Shown: positions 52,342-61,443 of the stretch, in pieces
Layout of the letters: every line of letters starts with the position of its first letter
Numbering within the stretch: position 1 is the first letter of the stretch
Assembly (NCBI GenBank): GCA_963773665.1
Contig: CAVZBZ010000001.1
Location: 496,001-560,000, forward strand
Length of the DNA: 64,000 bases
Reading direction: 5' to 3'
From: DATJLY01 sp963773665
Lineage (GTDB): Bacteria > Pseudomonadota > Alphaproteobacteria > ATCC43930 > CGMCC-115725
The notes under the pieces: model-generated
What the model was told of the DNA's origin: nothing
Database searches by the model: none
Seen by the model: the letters and a program-made list of their open reading frames with translations, nothing else
Made by a program: the position numbers and the translations under genes

Positions 52342-52396
52342 ACGGCCTCAAGCTGCTTTTTTACTTCTTCGTTGCGCTCTTCAAGTCTCGGAGAGG
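52271..52396 (+). repeat. Solo 5' end of an integrase-type IS, repeat member 2
   Basis: An IS left end (CTTACCGAAAACCTCATCCG) and the first about 20 transposase codons (MVNGLKLLFYFFVALFKSRR). It is similar over its full length to 24210-24345 and ends at the same point. It supplies the 3' end of the hydroquinone reductase gene. Confidence 0.7.
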
Positions 52397-52437
52397 GCGT
52401 GATAACAATCAACGCTCCACACTGCGGAAGCTGCGCC

Positions 52438-52818
52438 ATGGGAACGACACGTCGTCATTTCATTCAAGGAACCGTCGCTGTGGCGACGATCGCCGGCGCA
52501 CCTGCGATCCTCAGGGCGCAAACCGAGCCGACAAAGCAGAAGACGCTCCGTGCCGTGATGCAGGGCGACTTGCGATCCTTCGACCCGATCTGGACTTCCG
52601 CGAGCATCACCGAGTATCACGGCCTGCTCATCTACGACACGCTGTTCGGCGTCAATGAGGCCATGAAGCCGCAGCCGCAGATGGTCGGGAAATACGGTGT
52701 CTCCGACGACAAGCTGACATGGACGTTCCAGTTGCGCGACGGTCTCCGATTCACCGACGGCAGTGCCGTGACTTCGGCGGATTGCGTTGCGTCCTACGAG
52801 CGGCTGCTGGCGGGGAAC
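52438..52818 (+). pseudogene. Peptide/nickel ABC transporter substrate-binding protein, truncated
   Basis: The first 127 residues of an SBP_bac_5 protein: a Tat signal (MGTTRRHFIQGTVAVAT), then LRAVMQGDLRSFDPIWTSAS and LTWTFQLRDGLRFTDGSAVT. At about 52818 it is fused to an IS3 OrfB remnant, so about 400 residues are lost. Confidence 0.85.
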
Positions 52819-53085
52819 ACCAGCGAGCAGTTTCAGCGGCTGATGGCCGATCACGGCGTCACCTGTTCCATGAGCCGGTCGGGCAATGTCTGGGACAACG
52901 CCGCGATGGAGAGCTTCTTCTCTTCGCTGAAGACGGCGCACGGCACGCAAAACGTATCGGACGCGGGATCAGGCCAAGGCCGACGTGTTCGACTTCATCG
53001 AACAATTCTACAACGTCAAACGCAGGCACTCGACAATCGGCTATATGAGCCCCGTGGAGTTCGAAATGCAGGCCGGATTAGCTTA
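52819..53085 (+). mobile_element. IS3-family remnant (OrfB C-terminus)
   Basis: It encodes TSEQFQRLMADHGVTCSMSR and NVWDNAAMESFFSSLK, then, after a frameshift near 52930, RTARKTYRTRDQAKADVFDF to GYMSPVEFEMQAGLA. The stop is interrupted by IS5 copy 2. The likely right end continues at about 53942-53977. Confidence 0.8.
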
Positions 53086-53939
53086 GGTCCTGTTTACAAA
53101 GTAGCGAGACGTAGGCATCTGCGGATGGTAGCGAGATGAAGGGTATCGAGGAAGGAGCGCGCGAGCTTGTCATATCGGGTGGCGATGGCGCGGTTCACCT
53201 TGAGATGGCCGATCATTCGCTCGATGCGGTTGCGCTCGCGGTAGATGCGTTGGTTCCAGCGGATTGCGTAGATGCGATGGGACCGCGGCGGGATAACGGC
53301 GCGGATGCCGCGTCGGTGGAGCGCAGCGCGGATGGGATCGGTGTCGTAACCCTTGTCGGCGAGCAGATGAGCCGGGCGCGCCGGAGCGCGCGCGGTCACG
53401 GTTTCGAAGGCCGTGCAGTCCGCCGCTTCGCCGCCGGTGAGATGAAAGACGAGCGGGATGCCGTGGGCATCACTGAGACAATGAACTTTACAGGTGAACC
53501 CGCCCCGCGAGCGGCCAAAAGCCTGTTCGCGAGTCCCCCTTTTGCGCCGGCTGCCGAGACGTGGCCTCGGACCGTCGTCGAGTCGATGCTGTGGCGGGAG
53601 TTGTCCGCCATCGCCCGGGCCAGCCTGGAGGCGACCGCCTCCCAGACGCCGGCCTGGCTCCAGCGTCGAAAGCGTTGGTACACGGTGATCCATTTGCCGT
53701 ACTTCTCGGGAACATCGCGCCACGGCGCGCCCGTGCGCAGGCGCCACAATATGCCGTTCACAATGGTCCGGTTGTCATGCGCAGGCCGGCTATTCCGGCC
53801 GCGCTCGGCCGGCAACAGGTCTTTCAGCAGCCGCCACTCCGCTTCGCTCAAATCGCCTCAACTCAACGACCCCTCCTCTCCAAGAGGAATCCTTAAATCA
53901 GAAGGCGATTCCCGCGTCAATAAGTTTGTAAACAGGACC
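53086..53939 (-). mobile_element. IS5-family (IS427-like group) element, copy 2
   Basis: An 854-bp element with the same GGTCCTGTTTACAAA ends as copy 1, flanked by TA on both sides. It is inserted in the stop codon region of the IS3 remnant, in inverse orientation to copy 1. Confidence 0.92.
53094..53866 (-). CDS. IS5-family transposase in two overlapping frames (copy 2)
   Basis: Same gene as at 26598-27370 with only a few changes. The N-terminal frame ends at 53396 and the catalytic frame (HLLADKGYDTDPIRAALHRR, RERNRIERMIGHLKVNRAIA) ends at 53094. The slippage site is AAAAGGGGG here. Both halves are intact. Confidence 0.85.
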
Positions 53940-54003
53940 TAAGCGGGTGTCAACAGAACCGGCAGCAGGCCAGTCGGTTCTTGGCCGCGTCGCCGGCCAA
54001 TCC

Positions 54004-54501
54004 CTAAAGCTTCTTGCGGGTGCAGCGCGTGCCGTCCGGGGTCGCGCTTAGGCGACCGAGCAGCGCGGCGAGGAAACACAGATCCCTCTGGTCGAAGCCG
54101 GCCATCCACTCCTTGTTCCAGCGCTTTAAGGCGAGCTCGGCGCGCTTGAACAGGTCGCGTCCCGCCGGCGAGCATTTGAGGAGCCGGAGCCGGCGGTCGC
54201 CGGCTATTGGCCACACCTCGACTAGCTTCTTGCGCTCCAGGCGCTTCACGATCTTCGAGAGGTTCGAGCGCTCGACCAGGAGGTCAACGACGAGCGTCGT
54301 CTGGTAGACCGGCGTGGTCAACCGCGCTATCGCCGAGATCACTGCGAATTCCTGCTGCGAAACTGCGAAGGGACGCAGCACCCGATCGCCGACGCGCTGC
54401 AGGAACGCGCCGTATTTTAGGAGGCCGCGGACGATCTCGATCCGGCACTGGTTGTTCGCGCTCACCTCTTTTGCTATTCCGGCGACTTCGCCGGCGCTCA
54501 T
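54004..54501 (-). CDS. MarR-family regulator
   Basis: A 165-residue winged-helix regulator (QQEFAVISAIARL, LVERSNLSKIVKRLERKKLV, GDRRLRLLKCSPAGRDLFKR). Its start overlaps the stop of the substrate-binding protein gene by 4 bases, so it is the last gene of the catabolic operon and probably its repressor, responding to the aromatic or other substrate. Confidence 0.88.
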   Translation of the reverse strand: MSAGEVAGIAKEVSANNQCRIEIVRGLLKYGAFLQRVGDRVLRPFAVSQQEFAVISAIARLTTPVYQTTLVVDLLVERSNLSKIVKRLERKKLVEVWPIAGDRRLRLLKCSPAGRDLFKRAELALKRWNKEWMAGFDQRDLCFLAALLGRLSATPDGTRCTRKKL

Positions 54502-55505
54502 GGCTCGACGAACTTGTTGGTCATGAGCTCGTCCACCTTGGGCTTGCGCGGGTAGTCGCCGGTCGAGGTGAGCACGTCCACCATCTTCTCCCAGTCAGCG
54601 TCGCTGCTCCAGCCGAGCGGCTTACCGCTTGTCAACGGCGAGATGAGCCGCGAAGGGATGGCCTCGCGTGCGTATTTCGCCAGCATGGCCGCGGGCGGCA
54701 CATTCTCAACATTTGCGGCGATGATTCGGCCGGCCTCCTCCGTCGCCTCAACCGGCTGCTGCGCCATATAGGCCCAGGCTTTTTGGGTCGCCTTGACGAA
54801 GCCTTGCACCGTCTGCGGCTCCTTCTCGATGAGCGCCGTGCTCGTGACGATACCGTGGCCGATGAGCGGCAGATAGTCCGACAGCACAACGGGGTGCAGC
54901 GTTTCGCCGAGCTCTGAGAAGCGCAGGCTGTCGGTCGTGCCCACGAGAAAATTGCCGAGCACATCGAAGCGCTTGGCGCCGAACTGCGTCATGATGAGCT
55001 GGAAGTCGCTGTTGATAAACCGGACCTTACTCGCATCGATGCTGACGGTTTTGGCGAAAATAGGCCACAGCACGTATTGCAGCGTACCGGGCACAATACC
55101 CATCGACTTGCCCTCGAAATCCTTGAGCGATTTAATACCCGAGGACTCAAAATAAGCCATGGCTGTGATGTCTTTCTGGAAATAGACACCGACCATCTTG
55201 AGCGGCACGTCCTGCTTAGCGACGCCTTGAACGAGCGCCGAGGCGGCTATGTTTCCGAACTCGGCCTTGCCCGCGACAACCAGCTGGATCACGAGATTGG
55301 AGCCGCGACTCCCCTGGATCGTGACGTTGAGCCCGTTCTCGGCGTACCAACCGTGCGATTTCGCCAGCCAATAGGCAAAATGGTGCGGTTGGTCGGGAAT
55401 CCAATCGACGACGATCGTTACCTTACGCGGCTCCTCGGCACGCACGCAGAGTGGCACGATGACCAGCAAGGAAAGGACGATAAGGCGCAGGCTGCGGATC
55501 AGCAC
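54498..55505 (-). CDS. ABC transporter substrate-binding protein (NMT1/THI5, SsuA/TauA-like)
   Basis: A 335-residue exported protein with signal peptide (LRLIVLSLLVIVPLCVRAE) and NMT1-type domain (VTIVVDWIPDQPHHFAYWLA, GWYAENGLNVTI, VIQLVVAGKAEFGNIAASAL). A GTG at 55505 preceded by AGGGGAG is chosen over an ATG at 55565, which lies in the permease gene. It binds the substrate for the transporter encoded upstream; pyrimidine-like, sulfonate or aromatic ligands are typical. Confidence 0.88.
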   Translation of the reverse strand: MLIRSLRLIVLSLLVIVPLCVRAEEPRKVTIVVDWIPDQPHHFAYWLAKSHGWYAENGLNVTIQGSRGSNLVIQLVVAGKAEFGNIAASALVQGVAKQDVPLKMVGVYFQKDITAMAYFESSGIKSLKDFEGKSMGIVPGTLQYVLWPIFAKTVSIDASKVRFINSDFQLIMTQFGAKRFDVLGNFLVGTTDSLRFSELGETLHPVVLSDYLPLIGHGIVTSTALIEKEPQTVQGFVKATQKAWAYMAQQPVEATEEAGRIIAANVENVPPAAMLAKYAREAIPSRLISPLTSGKPLGWSSDADWEKMVDVLTSTGDYPRKPKVDELMTNKFVEP

Positions 55506-55551
55506 GGTGCTCTCCCCTCGGCAAGTGGAACAGGATCTCGTCACGGGCGCT

Positions 55552-56322
55552 TCAGGCGCCGACATCGCTGATCTTCCTCGTCATGTGCGCTGGCACGAGA
55601 AGATACTCGACGAACGCGACGAGCGCGAAGACGAGCAGACCCAGCAAGGTCAGATACAGCACGCTCGCGAACGCCGCAGCAGTCTCCAACTGGCCGACCT
55701 GGACGGTCAGGAGATAGCCCAGCCCTCGGTCGGCTCCAGAGAATTCGCCGACAACGGCGCCGATCGTCGCGAGCGTCGAACCGACCTTCAAGCCGCCGAA
55801 GAACACTGGCAGCGCGTTCGGCAGGCGTAGCCGGAAGAAGGTCTGCAATCGCGTTGCGCCCATCGAGCGGAACAGGAAGATGTTCACGCGCGGCGTCATC
55901 TCAAGCCCGACGATGGTGTTAATGACAATCGGAAAAAACGCGATGAGCGCGGTCAGAACCACCTTCGGCAGGATGCCGAAGCCGAACCAAATAAGGAGAA
56001 TCGGCGCGATCGCCACCTTCGGCATGACCTGCGTCGCGACCAAAACCGGGTAGACCGCGCTGCCGAGGAGGTCGGAGGAGGCGACGATGGCGCCGAGGGT
56101 AGTGCCGACAAGGATCGCCGCGCCGAACCCGATAAGCACTTCCGAGGCGGTGGTGACCGCGTTGCTAAGGAACATCGGAGCTCTCCCAACCATCGCGGCG
56201 AGCACCGCCGAGAACTTTGGCAGAATAATCGACGGAATGCCGAACGAAGTCGCCGCGATCTCCCAGGCGAGCAGCAGGATGAGCGTGAAGACCGCCGCCG
56301 GCAGAATGCGATGGCTCCTCAT
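55552..56322 (-). CDS. ABC transporter permease (SsuC/TauC-like)
   Basis: A 256-residue permease with six helices and the BPD_transp_1 EAA-type loop (FRSMGATRLQTFFRLRLPNA). It is the membrane subunit of the transporter with the ATPase at 56319 (4-base overlap) and the substrate-binding protein downstream. Confidence 0.92.
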   Translation of the reverse strand: MRSHRILPAAVFTLILLLAWEIAATSFGIPSIILPKFSAVLAAMVGRAPMFLSNAVTTASEVLIGFGAAILVGTTLGAIVASSDLLGSAVYPVLVATQVMPKVAIAPILLIWFGFGILPKVVLTALIAFFPIVINTIVGLEMTPRVNIFLFRSMGATRLQTFFRLRLPNALPVFFGGLKVGSTLATIGAVVGEFSGADRGLGYLLTVQVGQLETAAAFASVLYLTLLGLLVFALVAFVEYLLVPAHMTRKISDVGA

Positions 56323-57122
56323 GTCGCCCCTCGCGTGCGCAGCCGCTCCCGCGCAGTCTTGCGGCTGAACAGATTGCTACGGATGCGCTTGACGCAGGTG
56401 TTGAACTCAGAGCTTCCCGCCATGTCGGGATCGCGCGGGCGCGGCAAGTTGACCGGCACCATGTCGGAAATCCGCCCCGGGCGCGCCGTCATGACGACGA
56501 CCCGGTCCGATAGCATTACCGCCTCGTTGATGTCGTGCGTGACGAATAGCACCGTTTTGCGGTTGCCGAGCCAGACATCCTGGAGCAAAAGCTGATGCTC
56601 CTCGCGGCTCAGCGCATCGAGCGCACCGAACGGTTCGTCCATAAGCAGGAGTGGCGCGTCGCAGACGAGCGCGCGACACAGTGCCGCGCGCTGCCGCATG
56701 CCACCAGAAAGCTCGTGCGGATAGGCGGTCTCGAAGCCTTGAAGGCCGACGTGATCGAGGAGGCGACGCGCGTAATCGAGATGGCGTGCATAGGGCAGGC
56801 CCTTGATCGTCACCGGCAGCATTACATTGTCGATAACGTTGCGCCACTCGAGGAGCCCATCGCTTTGAAACACGATGCCGGCGTCGGTGTAAGGGCCGGT
56901 GAGCTGCTCACCGTTTATGCGCACCTCGCCAGAACTCGTCGGCAGCAGCCCGGCAACAACGTAGAGCAGAGTGCTCTTGCCACAGCCGCTCGGACCCAGC
57001 ACCGATAGAAACTCGTGGGGCCTGACTTCGAGCGATACGCGATCGAGTGCGACGACTTTCCGGTCCAACTTGCCGAAATGAACTGACACATCGGTGATTG
57101 TAATGACCGCCTGCTCAGCCAT
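56319..57122 (-). CDS. ABC transporter ATPase (SsuB/TauB-like)
   Basis: A 267-residue ATPase: Walker A GPSGCGKSTLL near residue 44, signature ELSGGMRQRAALCRALVCD, Walker B LLLMDEPFGALDALSREEHQ, switch His in VLFVTHDINEAVML. It lies between the M24-type gene (1-base overlap) and the permease gene. Confidence 0.93.
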   Translation of the reverse strand: MAEQAVITITDVSVHFGKLDRKVVALDRVSLEVRPHEFLSVLGPSGCGKSTLLYVVAGLLPTSSGEVRINGEQLTGPYTDAGIVFQSDGLLEWRNVIDNVMLPVTIKGLPYARHLDYARRLLDHVGLQGFETAYPHELSGGMRQRAALCRALVCDAPLLLMDEPFGALDALSREEHQLLLQDVWLGNRKTVLFVTHDINEAVMLSDRVVVMTARPGRISDMVPVNLPRPRDPDMAGSSEFNTCVKRIRSNLFSRKTARERLRTRGAT

Positions 57123-58312
57123 TAAAGCACGTGGAATTTCATCTCCGACCGGCCGAGCCGCTTCCCGCCACTGGGCGTGACGACGACCGTGTCTCCGATC
57201 TGCAATCCGAAGCGCTTATCCGTGGTGCCGGCCATGGGCTGCAGGCCCACCACCATGCCTTCTTGCAGCAAGATGCCGTCATCGGCGTCCGCTGCGGCGC
57301 CAGTGTGCGTGTCGGACGGACCCTCGATCTGCTCAAGCCCTAAGCCCTGCCACTGGCTGCGGATCCACTGGAAGCCGGCCTTGAGGATCGGCGTGTTCAT
57401 CGCCTTCGACGCTTCGCGGCAAGTGACGCCCGGACGCATCATCCTGAGCCCGACATTGTAGGATTCGACCGCCACCTCACAGAGATCGAGATAGATCTGC
57501 TTCGGCTTGCCGAGCGACACCGGCACCATTGCCTGCGACCAGTAGCCCGCGTATTTCGGCGAGATCTCCTGCAGAATCATGTAGCCGGGCTCGAGCGTGC
57601 GGTTCGACGGAAAGCGCAGCGCGTGGCGCGGCTCGCGGTCGGCTTCGTACATCAGAAACATCGGCGATTCGCAGCCTGCCTTGTACATACTGCCGAGCAT
57701 CTCGCCATAGACCTCGTAGGCCTTCACGCCGGGCTTCGCAGCGCGCAGCATCGCGTCGATGCCGACATCACAAAGCTGCGCAGATTTTTCGCAAAGCGCG
57801 ATCTCCTCCGCGCTCTTGACGATCCGCACCTCTTCCATGAGCCGGCTTGCAGCGGAGAATTTCGCGTTGGGCAGCAGCGTGAGGATGGTGTTGTAGATCT
57901 CCCACGACATGATCTTACCGGCGCCGGTGGTGCCACCGATGCCGACGACGCCGATGCGGCCGCGCTCGAATCCCAGGTCCTTGAGGCACTGCACGGTCCG
58001 CTCACCCCAGTCGGGTACGCCGAGGCGGATATCAGTCACCCAATTCTGCGCCTTCGGATACCATTCGAGCTGCGTCGGCGACCAGACAAGGATGATGGGC
58101 TCGCCCTCGATCGGGAAGATCGCTAGCGCCTCCTCGCCGTTGCCGCCGATCTGCGAGAGATAGCGGACATTGGCGATGCCGGAATCCCATTTTGACGAGA
58201 TGCCACGCACAATTAGACAATCCAACCCCTCCTTCGCCATCCTGGTGCGGATGGCGTTCCAGCGCCGATCACGCTCAGCAAGCGAAATTTCACGGATGCG
58301 AGTTTCAGCCAT
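57122..58312 (-). CDS. M24-family peptidase-like protein with altered metal site
   Basis: A 396-residue protein with the creatinase/Xaa-Pro aminopeptidase two-domain fold: N-terminal domain (RTRMAKEGLDCLIVRGISSK, NVRYLSQIGGNGEEALAIFP) and pita-bread domain (RAAKPGVKAYEVYGEMLGSM, GLQIGDTVVVTPSGGKRLGR). The dinuclear-metal ligands of true M24 peptidases are not all there: the first Asp is replaced around EISPKYAGYWSQ and the usual HGIG becomes QGLG. It may act as a metal-free C-N hydrolase like creatinase. Operon context suggests a catabolic substrate. Confidence 0.82.
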   Translation of the reverse strand: MAETRIREISLAERDRRWNAIRTRMAKEGLDCLIVRGISSKWDSGIANVRYLSQIGGNGEEALAIFPIEGEPIILVWSPTQLEWYPKAQNWVTDIRLGVPDWGERTVQCLKDLGFERGRIGVVGIGGTTGAGKIMSWEIYNTILTLLPNAKFSAASRLMEEVRIVKSAEEIALCEKSAQLCDVGIDAMLRAAKPGVKAYEVYGEMLGSMYKAGCESPMFLMYEADREPRHALRFPSNRTLEPGYMILQEISPKYAGYWSQAMVPVSLGKPKQIYLDLCEVAVESYNVGLRMMRPGVTCREASKAMNTPILKAGFQWIRSQWQGLGLEQIEGPSDTHTGAAADADDGILLQEGMVVGLQPMAGTTDKRFGLQIGDTVVVTPSGGKRLGRSEMKFHVL

Positions 58313-58328
58313 CCTCTCCCCTCCTCCC

Positions 58329-58664
58329 CTATCGACGCGGCACGTCGATCAGGACGTCATTGCCGACGATCCGGACCTTGTAGATCGCGATGCCCTTGAA
58401 AGCGGGCAGCTTCTTCACTTCGCCGGTCACAAGATCGAACTCAGCGCCATGATAGGTGCAGGTGAGCGTCTTGGCGTCGCGCAGGCGGCCGAATTCGAGC
58501 GGGAATTTTTCGTGCGAGCAGTAGCGCTCGCAGGCGTGGTAGGTATCGCCCGAGCGGATTATGATCGCCTCGACGCCCTCCGCTTTGACGACCTTGACGC
58601 GGCCCTCCGCCAGCTCGCCGACCTTGCACGCCTGCACCGTTACAACATCACCGTCGGTGGCCAT
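58329..58664 (-). CDS. Rieske [2Fe-2S] ferredoxin
   Basis: A 111-residue Rieske protein with cluster ligands in CSHEKFPLEFG and CTYHGAEFD. Its size and lack of signal peptide fit a soluble ferredoxin of an oxygenase. It lies between the cupin dioxygenase-like and the M24-type genes, so it may feed electrons to an oxygenase in the pathway; no reductase gene is seen nearby. Confidence 0.9.
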   Translation of the reverse strand: MATDGDVVTVQACKVGELAEGRVKVVKAEGVEAIIIRSGDTYHACERYCSHEKFPLEFGRLRDAKTLTCTYHGAEFDLVTGEVKKLPAFKGIAIYKVRIVGNDVLIDVPRR

Positions 58665-58685
58665 TTCGTCCCCTTCCGCCCGAAC

Positions 58686-59669
58686 CTATTTCAGGATCGC
58701 GTCGTTTACCTTCACGTTTCCGCTCGTCTCCCAGATGTGGCAGACGAGCGGCGGCGTGCGGTTGCACGGTGTGTGGCCGATGCCACGCGGTAGGTTGTAG
58801 AGCGAGCCCGGCGGCGCGTGCAGGTAGCCAAGCTCGGTGTCCTGGTCGCCGCCGCCCAGATGAACGAATTCGAGCTCGTTCTTACGGATGTTGCGGTGGT
58901 AGAAGGGAAGTGGGTCAGACCGCTTCGACACCGACCATTCGAGCACCGGACAATCGAACATGATGAAGGGCAGGCCGGGCATCGGCGCGACTGGCGAGTG
59001 TGCCGGAATGTCGTCCATGTCGATGCCGTAGACGAACTGCGTGTCGCCGATGATCTCGGATGTGCCAATCGGATCGAAGTCGCGCACGAGATTGGCGGTC
59101 CATTCCGGCGTGACAATATGCTCAACCCACTCACCGTTCGCCGCGTACGGCTTCCGTTCGCTGAGCGGGTTCGGCAGCTTCAAAGGTAGCTTCGCGATCT
59201 GCACCGAGCGGTGGCTGGCGAGCACCTCGTCGCACTCGATGATAAGGGCGAGAAAATCGGCGCTCTCCGGTAGCACGCGATAGGCGATGCCGCGGCCGAT
59301 ATAGATCGTGCGCCCGACCGGCGCGATGATGTCGCCCATCTCGGTCTGGATCGTCGCTGAGCCGCTGTGGATGAAAAACACCTCGTCGGCGCCGATATTC
59401 CGCCGCGCGTAGGGCATCGGGTCCTTGCGCCGCGACATCTTGAGCCGTGCGCGGTCGAGCTCAGCGACGAGCAGTGCGCCTTCAGCGGGCTTTGCGCTGT
59501 CTGGAGTCTCGATCTTGTGCAGATCAGTGAGCCAGAATGGCACCGGTCCTGTGTAGGAGCGCGCCGCGGCCGACGGCACACTCTTGATCAGCATGGTCGA
59601 GCGATCAGGCGTATCGACGCTTTCCAGGATGCGGTCAGACAGGGTTTCGCGCTTGAAGCTGCCTTCCAT
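58686..59669 (-). CDS. Homogentisate 1,2-dioxygenase-like cupin protein
   Basis: A 327-residue two-cupin protein (first cupin about 90-160 with IGADEVFFIHSGSATIQTEM and GRTIYIGRGIAYRV; second about 240-320 with NIRKNELEFVHLGGG and APPGSLYNLPRGIGHTP). It resembles homogentisate dioxygenases but is shorter (usually 430-440), so it belongs to a side branch. It probably cleaves an aromatic ring or a related diol. First gene of the six-to-seven-gene catabolic operon, preceded by about 330 bases without genes. Confidence 0.82.
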   Translation of the reverse strand: MEGSFKRETLSDRILESVDTPDRSTMLIKSVPSAAARSYTGPVPFWLTDLHKIETPDSAKPAEGALLVAELDRARLKMSRRKDPMPYARRNIGADEVFFIHSGSATIQTEMGDIIAPVGRTIYIGRGIAYRVLPESADFLALIIECDEVLASHRSVQIAKLPLKLPNPLSERKPYAANGEWVEHIVTPEWTANLVRDFDPIGTSEIIGDTQFVYGIDMDDIPAHSPVAPMPGLPFIMFDCPVLEWSVSKRSDPLPFYHRNIRKNELEFVHLGGGDQDTELGYLHAPPGSLYNLPRGIGHTPCNRTPPLVCHIWETSGNVKVNDAILK

Positions 59670-60002
59670 GGTCTCAACCCCTTTTTAGCCCGAGCAAACG
59701 ATAAGTCTCAAGATGTTTCCATGTCAACAGACCAGAGTGTCCGCCGTCAACGCGTCCCGGGTGGTGGTGTAGGAGCTGTGGGTAAGTAGCCCGCCACAGC
59801 GACCGCAAGAGTTTGGGCGGAGGCAGGCTATTTATCCACAGCGGCGACCACCGCGGTGTTCTTAGCAAGATCGTACTTCGCGAACTGCTGGAAAAGGGCT
59901 CTGACGCGACGTTCCTTCGCGAGATGATCGGCTTTGCCGCGGCCCTGCTTGTAAATTCGCGCGCAATAGTGGCTCTGACTCACTTTCGATGCAGTCAGCA
60001 TG
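59670..60002. other. Promoter region and unassigned sequence
   Basis: It holds the presumed promoter of the catabolic operon. A minus-strand open frame at about 59828-60000 (with AKERRVRALFQQFAKYDLAK) shows no known family. The ISL3 remnant starts at 60003. Confidence 0.35.
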
Positions 60003-60410
60003 TTACGCGGGAGCGACGAGGCGTGCACGGAGGAGATCAAGCTTGGCGCGGCCGTCCATCTGGCGTTTGACGAGTTTGAGTTTCGTGATTTGTCCTTCCG
60101 TCTGGCCATTCGACCAAGGTTGGGTCAGGGCTGCGGTGACGGCGGCTTGATCAGCGACGATGCCTTTGCCGAGGGACACGAGCGCGCTACCTGCGGTATC
60201 CGTGATCCAGCACGGCAAAGCAGCGGGATCACGGTCGCGCACCATTTGGTGGAAGCGCTCCACCAGCTTTCGGGCCTGTACCACTATCCTTGCTGACCGG
60301 CAACATCAGCCTCCGTGCCAACGCGGCCGCGGGTCGACCACCCAGAGCAATGCCGAGGTGGTGGACGATCGTCTCGAGTTGAGAGGTGCGGCGAGACAGG
60401 TAGGCACCGC
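60003..60410 (-). pseudogene. ISL3-family transposase remnant with internal deletion
   Basis: The C-terminal part (WSNGQTEGQITKLKLVKRQM, then DGRAKLDLLRARL) reads from about 60284 to the stop at 60003. Upstream in another frame lies an N-terminal-domain piece (RRTSQLETIVHHLGIALGGR, ALARRLMLPVSKD), ending near 60290. The central catalytic part is missing. Confidence 0.75.
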
Positions 60411-60522
60411 ACGATGCAATAGATTGACGTGTACTTCGGTGCCATGTTTGGCTTTGCGACGGGAATTATATCTTTGACAAACACGGTCCATGAGTTTACC
60501 TTAAACGTCAAGGAGATAGTTC

Positions 60523-61443
60523 ATGGCCACGTCCGCACTTTCCGCCCCGTTCTTCCACGATGAGACCGCCGCGTACGCAAAGCTGGAAAGCCTGCTTTGG
60601 CCGCACGGACCCGTCTGCCCGAAGTGCGGCGGCCTGGATCGCATCACTTCCGTTAAGGGCGGCCGGATCGGCCTCTATCGCTGCGGCCCTTGCAAGCGCC
60701 AGTTCACGGTGACGGTCAGGACGGTATTCGAGTCCAGCCACGTCAAGCTGCACCTGTGGTTCCAAGCCACGCATCTTCTCTGCGCCTCCAAGAAGGGCAT
60801 GAGCACCCACGAAATCCACCGCGTTCTTGGCGTCACCTACAAGACGGCATGGTTTATGACGATGCGGCTCCGCGAGGCGATGCGCGACGGCACGCTTCCC
60901 ATGCTCGGCGGCGAAGGCGAGACGGCGGAAATTGATGAGAGCTACGTGGGCGGAAAAGAGCGCAATAAGCACGCCTCCAAGCGCAAGCACGAGGGGCGCG
61001 GCGGGAAGGGCAAGGAGCCTGTGTTCTCCCTGGTCGAGCGTGAGGGCAAGGTGCGCTCTTTCCACGTCGCCGAAGTCAACGGCGCCACGCTCCGGGAAAT
61101 CGTGCAGGCTCAGTTGCACGGCGAGACGGTCGTCTATTCGGACGAAAACCATACGACGCGCTATTCGGTCAAAGGCTATAAGACCGAGGCCGTCAATCAC
61201 TCCATCGGCGAGTACGTGCGCGGCGATGTCCACACCAACACCATCGAGTCGTATTTCGCCACGTTGAAGCGCGGCGTCACCGGAACCTATCACCACGTCA
61301 GCCAGCAGCACCTAAAGCGCTACTTGGCGGAGTTCGATTTCCGCTATAATGAGCGCATGGCACTCGACGTCGAAGATGGTGAGCGGGCGGCTCGGGCGCT
61401 TCGGGGGATCGTAGGCAAGCGGCTCACCTATCGGGACTCGTGA
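60523..61443 (+). CDS. IS1595-family (ISXO2-like) transposase
   Basis: A 306-residue transposase with an N-terminal zinc ribbon (PVCPKCGG and YRCGPCKRQFTVTVRTVF) and a DDE_Tnp_ISXO2 domain (AEIDESYVGGKERNKH, VYSDENHTTRYSVKGY, TNTIESYFATLKRGVTGTYH). The ATG has AAGGAGAT in front. It is followed without gap by passenger genes on the same strand; IS1595 elements with passengers are known. Terminal repeats could not be fixed, and the right end may lie beyond the window. Confidence 0.9.
   Translation: MATSALSAPFFHDETAAYAKLESLLWPHGPVCPKCGGLDRITSVKGGRIGLYRCGPCKRQFTVTVRTVFESSHVKLHLWFQATHLLCASKKGMSTHEIHRVLGVTYKTAWFMTMRLREAMRDGTLPMLGGEGETAEIDESYVGGKERNKHASKRKHEGRGGKGKEPVFSLVEREGKVRSFHVAEVNGATLREIVQAQLHGETVVYSDENHTTRYSVKGYKTEAVNHSIGEYVRGDVHTNTIESYFATLKRGVTGTYHHVSQQHLKRYLAEFDFRYNERMALDVEDGERAARALRGIVGKRLTYRDS

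Noticed and set aside
24210..52396. The repeated IS left-end module as a MITE
   Set aside because: Its two ends are not inverted repeats of each other, so it cannot be mobilised as a MITE. It is better seen as a solo IS end.
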